Of a stretch of DNA of 64,000 nt, positions 35,572 to 41,707 are shown piece by piece. Position 1 is the stretch's first letter; each line of letters begins with the position of its first letter. The notes beneath the pieces are model-generated. The model was given only the letters and a program-made list of their open reading frames with translations, had not been told where the DNA came from and did no database searches. The DNA comes from Streptomyces sp. V3I8 (GTDB lineage: Bacteria; Actinomycetota; Actinomycetes; Streptomycetales; Streptomycetaceae). The position numbers and the translations under genes are program-made. The stretch lies in NCBI RefSeq assembly GCF_030817535.1, contig NZ_JAUSZL010000004.1, forward strand, positions 124,001-188,000, given 5' to 3'.

Positions 35572-36881
35572 TGAGCGATCCGATGTTCGACGTGGTCGTG
35601 GTCGGGGCGGGGCCGGCGGGCAGTGCGGCCGCCCTCACCGCGGCCCGGGCCGGCCGGTCGGTGGCGCTGGTGGAACGCGGCCCCCATCCGGGCTCCAAGA
35701 ACGTGTACGGCGGTGTCGTCTACGGCCGGGTGCTGGACGAGCTGGTGCCCCGGTGGTGGGAGCAGATGCCGGTGCAGCGCTGGGTCACCCGCCGCTCCAC
35801 CATGGTCATGACCGACCGGCAGGCCCTCACGGTGGACGTGCGCGCCCAGGCCTGGGGCGGTCCGCCGTACAACGGGGCCACCGCCCTGCGGGCCGACCTG
35901 GACGGCTGGCTGGCCGATCTGGCCCAGGAGGCGGGCGCGGTGCTGGTGCCGTCCACGGTGGCCACCGGTCTGCTGCGGGCGGCCGACGGAACGGTGCGCG
36001 GTGTGCGTACGGACCGCCCGGACGGCGAGCTGAGCGCCGGCGTGGTCATCGCCTGCGACGGGGTGAACTCCTTCCTCGCCAAGGAGGCCGGCCTGTTCGG
36101 CGGCCGGACCGGCGCCCGGCACACCTCGCTGGGTGTCAAGGAGACCCTGGCGCTGCCGCGCGAGGTGATCGAGGAGCGGTTCGCGCTGCGCGGCCGCGAC
36201 GGCCTGGACATGGAGATCCTCGGCTGCACCCGCGGCATCCCCGGCGGCGGTTTCCTCTACACCAACCTCGACTCCCTCAGCGTGGGCGTGGTCGTCGGCC
36301 TGGACGGGCTGGCCGCCTGCGGGGTGCGGCCCGAGGAGCTCCTCGCCGACCTCAAGGCGCACCCCTCGATCGCGCCGCTGGTGCGCGGGGCGGAGCTGAA
36401 GGAGTACAGCGCGCACCTGCTGCCGGAGGGCGGCTACGACACCATGCCCGAACTGGCCGGGGACGGGATCCTGGTGGCCGGGGACGCCGCGGCGATGTGC
36501 CTGGCGGCCGGGGTGTGGCTGGAGGGCGTGAACTTCGCGATCGGCGCGGGCATGTACGCGGGCCGGGCGGCCGCCGAGGCCCTGGCCCGCGGTGACACCT
36601 CCCGCTCGGGGCTGGCCGGCTACCGGCGTCTGCTGGAGGACTCCTTCGTCCTGGCCGACCACCGCAAACTGCGCCGGGCTCCGGGGCTGGTGTTCTCCGA
36701 GCGGATGCAGCAGCGCTACCCGGCTCTGCTGTGCGACCTGGCCGAGGAGTTCTTCCGGGTCGACAACCCGCGGCCCAAGCCGGGCCTGCGCCGCCTGCTG
36801 CGCCGTGGTGCGGCCGCGCACGGCGTGCGGCTGCACCATCTGCTGTCCGACGCACTGACGGCTTGGAGGTCGTTCGGATGA
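35571..36881 (+). CDS. FixC-like ETF-quinone oxidoreductase (FAD)
   Basis: A 436-residue flavoprotein of the FixC/ETF-QO family. Motifs are the dinucleotide-binding VVVGAGPAGSAAALTAARAG near residue 9, KNVYGGVVYGR near 42, and the second FAD contact ILVAGDAAAMCLAAGVWLEG near 300. It most likely takes electrons from the ETF and passes them, with the FixX ferredoxin encoded next, to quinone at the membrane. It overlaps the ETF alpha stop (TGATG) and the FixX start. All parts of a Fix-type chain are therefore present in the operon. Confidence 0.92.
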   Translation: MSDPMFDVVVVGAGPAGSAAALTAARAGRSVALVERGPHPGSKNVYGGVVYGRVLDELVPRWWEQMPVQRWVTRRSTMVMTDRQALTVDVRAQAWGGPPYNGATALRADLDGWLADLAQEAGAVLVPSTVATGLLRAADGTVRGVRTDRPDGELSAGVVIACDGVNSFLAKEAGLFGGRTGARHTSLGVKETLALPREVIEERFALRGRDGLDMEILGCTRGIPGGGFLYTNLDSLSVGVVVGLDGLAACGVRPEELLADLKAHPSIAPLVRGAELKEYSAHLLPEGGYDTMPELAGDGILVAGDAAAMCLAAGVWLEGVNFAIGAGMYAGRAAAEALARGDTSRSGLAGYRRLLEDSFVLADHRKLRRAPGLVFSERMQQRYPALLCDLAEEFFRVDNPRPKPGLRRLLRRGAAAHGVRLHHLLSDALTAWRSFG

Positions 36882-37174
36882 ACGCCGAGTACCGCGGCAT
36901 CGACTTCGAGGACCGGATGTCCACGGTGGACTTCCGGCTCTCGGAGCGTGCCCACATCAGCGTGGACGCGGCCGTGTGCCGCTCCTGCACCGCCCAGGTG
37001 TGCGTGCACGCCTGTCCGGCGAAACTGTTCGTGCCGACCTCCGACGGCGGCATCCTGTTCAACTACGAGCAGTGCTTCGAGTGCGGCACCTGCTACGAGG
37101 TGTGCGACGCCGAGGGCGCGATCACCTGGACCTACCCCGACGGCGGGCACGGCGTCGTCTTCCGGCAGGGGTGA
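36878..37174 (+). CDS. FixX-like ferredoxin
   Basis: A 98-residue ferredoxin-like protein with Cys motifs CRSCTAQVCVHACP (about 34-47) and CFECGTCYEVCD (about 67-78), matching FixX, the iron-sulfur partner of FixC. GGAGG precedes the ATG. It overlaps FixC upstream and ETF beta downstream. In ETF-QO of other organisms this domain is fused to the flavoprotein; here it is separate. Confidence 0.92.
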   Translation: MNAEYRGIDFEDRMSTVDFRLSERAHISVDAAVCRSCTAQVCVHACPAKLFVPTSDGGILFNYEQCFECGTCYEVCDAEGAITWTYPDGGHGVVFRQG

Positions 37175-38028
37175 GCGGCGTGCTGGTGGCGGCCGCACTG
37201 CGCTGCTTCGATCCGCACACGGCGGTGGACCCGCTCACCGGCGTGGTGCGCGAGGACCCGCACGCCGGGCGGGCGAGCGAGGCGGACCTGGCGGCGCTGG
37301 AGCACGCGCTGCGGCTGGCCGAGGCGCTGGGCGGGCGGTGCGTGGCCGTCACCGTGGGCGGGGCGCGGGCCGACGGCATGCTGCGCGAGGCGCTGGCGGC
37401 CGGCGCGCACGCGGTGCTGCGCGCCGAGGGCCCCGGCCACGACGGCGCGGCGACCGCACGGACCTTGCACCGGGCCCTGCTGGCCCGGCACGGCGCGCCG
37501 GACGTGGTGGTGTGCGGGGACCGCTCCCCCGACCACGGCACCGGCTCCACCCCGGCGTTCCTCGCGGCGCGGCTGGGCGCGGCGCAGGCGCTGGGACTGC
37601 TGGAACTGTCGCCGGGACGGCAGGGCACGCTGCACGCGGTGCGCCGCCTGGACGGCGGGCGGCGCGAGAGGCTGCGGGTGCCGCTGCCGGCGGTGTGCTC
37701 GGTGGAGGCCGGCGGCGTACGACTGCGGCGGGCCGCGCTGCCCGCGGTGCTCGCCGCGCGCCGGGCCGGCGTGCCGGTGCTGGCCGTCGCCCCGCCCGCC
37801 GGCGCGCAGCAGGTGCGCACGGTGGCCGTGCGGCCCTACCGGCCGCGGCCCAAGGAGCTGCCCGCGGTGGCCGGCGGCACGGCGCGGGAGCGGATGCTGG
37901 AGCTGACCGGCACGTTCGTGCCGCCCGCCGTGGCCCGCGTGGTACGCGCCGAGGACCCGGTGCTGGCCGTCGATGAACTGCTGGCGTTCCTGCGCACCCA
38001 CGGCTATCTGAAGGAGGGCGGCCGGTGA
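37171..38028 (+). CDS. electron transfer flavoprotein beta subunit, mycofactocin-associated
   Basis: A 285-residue ETF beta-type protein with the adenine-nucleotide-fold pattern: CFDPHTAVDPLTGVVREDPH near the start, AALEHALRLAEALGG, then DVVVCGDRSPDHGTGSTPA near residue 110 and LPAVCSVEAGGVRLRRAALP near 170. It is the partner of the ETF alpha protein. Gene order alpha-FixC-FixX-beta is unlike the usual fixAB-CX order. The GTG start overlaps the FixX stop. The sequence is diverged from housekeeping ETF, as expected for a dedicated system. Confidence 0.87.
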   Translation: MSGVLVAAALRCFDPHTAVDPLTGVVREDPHAGRASEADLAALEHALRLAEALGGRCVAVTVGGARADGMLREALAAGAHAVLRAEGPGHDGAATARTLHRALLARHGAPDVVVCGDRSPDHGTGSTPAFLAARLGAAQALGLLELSPGRQGTLHAVRRLDGGRRERLRVPLPAVCSVEAGGVRLRRAALPAVLAARRAGVPVLAVAPPAGAQQVRTVAVRPYRPRPKELPAVAGGTARERMLELTGTFVPPAVARVVRAEDPVLAVDELLAFLRTHGYLKEGGR

Positions 38029-38774
38029 GCGCCCGGGTGGCGGTGGTGACCGGCGCGGCCCGCGGGGTCGGGGCGGCGGTGGTGGGGCAGCTGGCGCGGG
38101 AGGGCTGGCGGGTCGTCGCCGTCGACACCTGCGCGGACCTGGCGGACCTGCCCGCGGCGGACCGCCGTCCGGGCAGCGAAGGGCAGCCGGCGGCGCTCGC
38201 CGCCCGGTGGCCCGGCACGGTGGTGGACGTGGTGGCCGACGTGCGCGACGCCGGGGCGCTGGCGGAGGCGGTCGCGCTGGCCGAGCGGGAGTTCGGCGCG
38301 CTGGACGCGGCGGTGGCGGCCGCGCCGGTGACCGCCGGCGGGCAGGGCCTGCGGGAGAGCGGCGAGGAGCGGCAGGCGCTGTCCGACATCGGCGTGCGCG
38401 CGGTGGCCGGCCTGGCGCGGGCCTGCGTTCCCGCGCTGCTGCGCCGGCCCGGCCCGGGCCCGGGCCGGTTCGTGGCGCTGGCGTCGGCCGCCGGCCACCG
38501 CGGGCCGTACCGCCTGGCCGGCTGCGACGCCGGCACGCACACCGTGGCCGGCCTGGTGCAGAGCCTGGCGAGCGACCTGCGCGGCACCGGCCTGCCGGAC
38601 TCCGGCGCGGCGCTCCACGGGCCGGCGGACGCCCCGGACCTCGCCCGGCACCAGCTGGTGGGGCACCTGCTCTCGCCGCAGGAGGTGGCCGCCGCGGTGT
38701 GCTGGCTGTGCCACGAGCAGTCGGCCCCCCTGACCGGCACGGTCGCGCACACCGGCGGGGGCCTCACCGCATGA
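38025..38774 (+). CDS. SDR-fold protein lacking the catalytic Tyr-Lys pair
   Basis: A 249-residue Rossmann protein with an intact nucleotide-binding motif VTGAARGVGAAVVGQLARE near residue 9 and the typical SDR ending (LTGTVAHTGGGL). The active-site YxxxK is replaced: the stretch ASAAGHRGPYRLAGCDAGTH has Cys and Thr at the expected Tyr and Lys positions. It therefore probably does not act as a normal dehydrogenase. It may bind NAD(P) or a partner in a structural or regulatory role in the mycofactocin operon. GTG start and ATGA end overlap the neighbouring genes. Confidence 0.8.
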   Translation: MSARVAVVTGAARGVGAAVVGQLAREGWRVVAVDTCADLADLPAADRRPGSEGQPAALAARWPGTVVDVVADVRDAGALAEAVALAEREFGALDAAVAAAPVTAGGQGLRESGEERQALSDIGVRAVAGLARACVPALLRRPGPGPGRFVALASAAGHRGPYRLAGCDAGTHTVAGLVQSLASDLRGTGLPDSGAALHGPADAPDLARHQLVGHLLSPQEVAAAVCWLCHEQSAPLTGTVAHTGGGLTA

Positions 38775-38806
38775 AGGACCGGCAGGACGGGAAGGGGGGC
38801 GCCGCG

Positions 38807-40510
38807 ATGACGCCACTGCACGTGAGCGCCGACGCCGGTCTGCGGCGCCTGGACGGCGGACGGCTGCTGCTGGGCGGCTCGCCCTACCGGGTGCTGCGGC
38901 TGTCCGCGGCCGCCGCCCGGCTGCTCGACACCTGGCTGGCGGGCACGCCCGTCGCCGCGCTGCCCGCCCACCGGCGGCTGGCCGCCCGGCTGGTGCGCGC
39001 CGGTGTCGTGCACCCGGTGTACACGAGCGCCCGCCTGAGCGTGCGGGACGTCACGGTGGTGGTGCCGGTGCGCGACCACGCCCAGGCCCTGGCCGGGCTG
39101 CTGCCCGCGGTACGGGAGGTGGCCGAGGTCGTCGTCGTCGACGACGGCTCGCTCAGGCCGCTGCCGCAGGCCGCCGTGCGCCACCCCGTCTGCCGGGGGC
39201 CGGCGGCGGCCCGCAACACCGGCTGGCGGCTCGCGGGCACCGACCTGGTCGCGTTCCTGGACGCCGATGTCGTCCCGGACGCCGGCTGGCTGGACGTGCT
39301 GCTGCCCCACTTCGAGGACCCGGACGTCGCGGCCGTCGCCCCGCGGGTGCTCAGCGTCGCGGGCACCTCGCTGCTGGCCCGCTACGAGCAGGTGCGCTCC
39401 TCGCTGGATCTGGGCGGCGCGCCCGCGCCGGTGCGGCCGGGCGGCCGGGTGTCCTACGTGCCCTCGGCGGCCCTGGTCGTGCGCGTGTCGGCCCTGCGCG
39501 CGAGCGGCGGCTTCGAGGAGGAAATGCGTTTCGGCGAGGACGTGGACCTGGTGTGGCGGCTGGCGGCCGCGGGGTCGCTGGTGCGCTACGAGCCCGCCTC
39601 GACGGTGCGGCACGCCCCGCGCCCGCGGTGGCGGGGGTGGGCCCGCCAGCGTTTCGAGTACGGCACCTCGGCGGCTCCCCTGGCGCTGCGCCACGGCCGG
39701 GCCGTGGCCCCGCTAAAGATGTCCGCGTGGAGCGTCGCGGCCTGGGCGGGGCCGGCCGTGGGCCGTCCGCTGGCGGGCCTGGCGGTGGCGGGGGTGACCG
39801 CCGCGCTGCTGCCGCGCAAGCTGGAGGCGGTGGGCGTGCCGGCCGCCGAGTCGCTGAAGCTGGCCCTGCACGGCCACCTCGGCGCCGGGCGGCTGCTGGC
39901 CGACGCGCTCACCCGCTCCTGGTGGCCGGTGGCGGTGCCCGCGCTGGCGGCCACGCGCCGCGGCCGGTGGCTGCTGGCCGCGGCCTACGGCTGCCATGTG
40001 CAGGAGTGGTACCGGCGGCGGCCGCCGATCGATCCGCTGCGCTGGACGGCGCTGCGTGCGCTGGACGACCTGTGCTACGGCTCCGGAGTCTGGTGGGGCG
40101 CGGTGCGGCACCGCACCCTGGCCCCGCTGCTGCCGGACCTGGCCGAGTGGCCGGGCTGCGACGGCGTCCACACGGACACCGGCACCGGCCCCGGTGCCGA
40201 TCCCAGCCCCGATGTCGGTGCCGATCCCGATCCCGGTGCCGCGGCTGGCCCCGATCCCGATCCCGGCCCCGGTGCCGATTCCGATCCCGATCCCGGTGCC
40301 GATCCCGGTGCCGGTGCCGATCCCGGTGCTGGTGCCGATCCCGGGGACGCGTCCCCGCCCGCCGCTCCCCCGGTCCCCGGCGCCGTCGGCGACAGCGGTC
40401 TGCCCCGCACCACCACCGGCGGCGCCGGTGCTCTTGACCCCGCCGGCGAGGAGGACGGTCCAGCCGCCCTCGCCGGCGGCGACACCTCCCCCGGCGTGCG
40501 GGCGCAATGA
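38807..40510 (+). CDS. mftF: mycofactocin glycosyltransferase MftF
   Basis: A 567-residue GT2-type glycosyltransferase. In mycobacteria MftF adds a chain of beta-1,4-glucose to the mycofactocin core. Visible are the N-terminal GGSPYRVLRLS, the fold start VTVVVPVRDHAQALAGLL near residue 80, VVVDDGSLRPLP, AFLDADVVPDAGWLD near 155 and FGEDVDLVWRLAAAG near 240. Hydrophobic spans follow at about 305-390. The last ~110 residues are an unusual Asp-Pro-Gly-Ala repeat tail. The ATG at 38807 has GGAAGGGGGG upstream; an ATG at 38771 overlaps the SDR stop and is also possible. The stop overlaps mftE. Confidence 0.92.
   Translation: MTPLHVSADAGLRRLDGGRLLLGGSPYRVLRLSAAAARLLDTWLAGTPVAALPAHRRLAARLVRAGVVHPVYTSARLSVRDVTVVVPVRDHAQALAGLLPAVREVAEVVVVDDGSLRPLPQAAVRHPVCRGPAAARNTGWRLAGTDLVAFLDADVVPDAGWLDVLLPHFEDPDVAAVAPRVLSVAGTSLLARYEQVRSSLDLGGAPAPVRPGGRVSYVPSAALVVRVSALRASGGFEEEMRFGEDVDLVWRLAAAGSLVRYEPASTVRHAPRPRWRGWARQRFEYGTSAAPLALRHGRAVAPLKMSAWSVAAWAGPAVGRPLAGLAVAGVTAALLPRKLEAVGVPAAESLKLALHGHLGAGRLLADALTRSWWPVAVPALAATRRGRWLLAAAYGCHVQEWYRRRPPIDPLRWTALRALDDLCYGSGVWWGAVRHRTLAPLLPDLAEWPGCDGVHTDTGTGPGADPSPDVGADPDPGAAAGPDPDPGPGADSDPDPGADPGAGADPGAGADPGDASPPAAPPVPGAVGDSGLPRTTTGGAGALDPAGEEDGPAALAGGDTSPGVRAQ
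40190..40350 (+). repeat. hexanucleotide-like repeat encoding the MftF tail
   Basis: About two dozen GATCCC and GGTGCC hexamers, slightly degenerate, encode alternating Asp-Pro and Gly-Ala. This is low-complexity DNA inside the coding sequence. Confidence 0.9.
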
Positions 40511-41214
40511 GGCGTCCGTACCGGCTGGACCAGCTGACCTGGCCGCAGCTCGAGGCCGCCGCCGGCCGCAGTCTGCTGGCCGTGCCGGTCGGCTCGACCG
40601 AACAGCACGGCCCGCACCTGCCGCTGACGGTGGACACGGACATCGCCGCCGCCCTGGCCGGCCGGCTCGCCCGCGGGCGCGAGGACGTGCTCCTGGCCCC
40701 GGCCGTGTCCTACGGATCGAGCGGCGAGCACGCCGCTTTCCCCGGCACGCTGTCGATCGGCCAGGAGGCTGTCGAGTCGCTGCTGCTGGAACTGGTGCGC
40801 TCGGCCGACGCGTTCGCCGGGGTGGTCCTGGTCTCCGGCCACGGCGGCAATGCGGCGCCCCTGGCCCGGGCGGTGGCCCGGCTGCGCCGCGAGGGCCGCC
40901 GGGTGCTGCCCTGGTCGCCCTCCGGCTCCCCCACCGACAGCCACGCCGGCCGCACGGAGACGTCCGTCATGCTGGAGCTGCGCCCCGAGAGCGTGCGCAT
41001 GCACCGGGCCCGGCCCGGTGACGTCCGGGCGCTGGCCCAGGTGCTGCCGATCCTGCGCGCCTCGGGGGTGCGCGCGGTCAGCGGCAACGGCGTCCTGGGC
41101 GACCCCACCGGCGCCACGGCCGCGCAGGGCCGGCGCATCCTGGCCGCCTGGAGCGCGGACCTGCTGGCCGCCGTGGAGCGCTGGAGCGCCGCCACGGACC
41201 ACGCCGGCGGCTGA
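40507..41214 (+). CDS. mftE: mycofactocin peptidase MftE (creatininase family)
   Basis: A 235-residue creatininase-family amidohydrolase that cuts modified MftA before the C-terminal Val-Tyr, freeing the AHDP core. Metal-site motifs are VPVGSTEQHGPHLPLTVDTD near residue 27, SYGSSGEHAAFPGT near 68, GHGGNAAPL near 112 and DSHAGRTETSVML near 143. The ATG overlaps the mftF stop. It is the last gene of the mycofactocin operon. In other loci mftE lies near mftC and mftD; here it is at the end and mftD is absent. Confidence 0.95.
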   Translation: MRRPYRLDQLTWPQLEAAAGRSLLAVPVGSTEQHGPHLPLTVDTDIAAALAGRLARGREDVLLAPAVSYGSSGEHAAFPGTLSIGQEAVESLLLELVRSADAFAGVVLVSGHGGNAAPLARAVARLRREGRRVLPWSPSGSPTDSHAGRTETSVMLELRPESVRMHRARPGDVRALAQVLPILRASGVRAVSGNGVLGDPTGATAAQGRRILAAWSADLLAAVERWSAATDHAGG

Positions 41215-41391
41215 GCCGGGGAAACCCGCCCGCACCGCCGCAGCCCTCCCCCGGCGGCCCCCTGATGACTCCCGGCGGCTCCCGGCGGCTCCCGGCTGCC
41301 TTCAGGGGCATACACCCGCGTGCTCGCCGTGGCCCGTTCCCGTATGCCGCTGGGGGTTGTCAGCGCACACCCGCACATGTACGGTTGTTCC

Positions 41392-41410
41392 ATACGTAAG
41401 TACGTATAGA
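41392..41410 (+). promoter_or_regulatory. palindromic operator/promoter site A
   Basis: ATACGTA-AG-TACGTAT is a perfect inverted repeat that runs into a -10-like TATAGA (41405-41410). The 16-mer CGTAAGTACGTATAGA is identical at 52206-52221 before the SRPBCC gene. The shared regulator is not identified. Confidence 0.65.
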
Positions 41411-41489
41411 TCAACTGTTCGGCATGCGACTCCCGAGTCGCCCAGCGACCGCCACGCCCGTTGCCTCCCCCGTCAACGAGGCGCGGCCA

Positions 41490-41523
41490 GGCCGGGGCCT
41501 CCGCAACCGCGGGGGCCCCGGCC
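41490..41523 (+). terminator. terminator-like hairpin after mftE
   Basis: A 15-bp stem (one G-T pair) GGCCGGGGCCTCCGC / GCGGGGGCCCCGGCC with an AACC loop, followed by TATTTCC. It may end the mycofactocin operon or a short transcript from site A. Confidence 0.6.
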
Positions 41524-41707
41524 TATTTCCGCGCACTCGCAAGGCGAGGGGCTCCCTCCGGTAAAACCACCCTCCGCGTTTGGCCGGTAGCCATGCGCGA
41601 ACATTCGGCAACCCCTGCAAAGGGGGCCCCGGGTTGAGCTATATTCGGTCATACGTCTTAGTCATACGTCCTTGCCACACACCCGTATAGCGGGGAGGTC
41701 CGGCGAC

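Larger units (their letters stand above)
41215..41707. promoter_or_regulatory. intergenic region before the first LAL regulator
   Basis: About 490 bp holding CCCGGCGGCT repeats near 41268-41298, the palindromic site at 41392-41410, the terminator-like hairpin at 41490-41523, and direct repeats GTCATACGTC at 41648-41657 and 41661-41670. TATAGC at 41686-41691 could be a -10. No gene is supported. Confidence 0.6.

Noticed and set aside
41411..41620. A 69-residue minus-strand frame after mftE
   Set aside because: It is formed by the GC hairpin and surrounding control DNA, has no ribosome binding site, and its product is basic low-complexity sequence.
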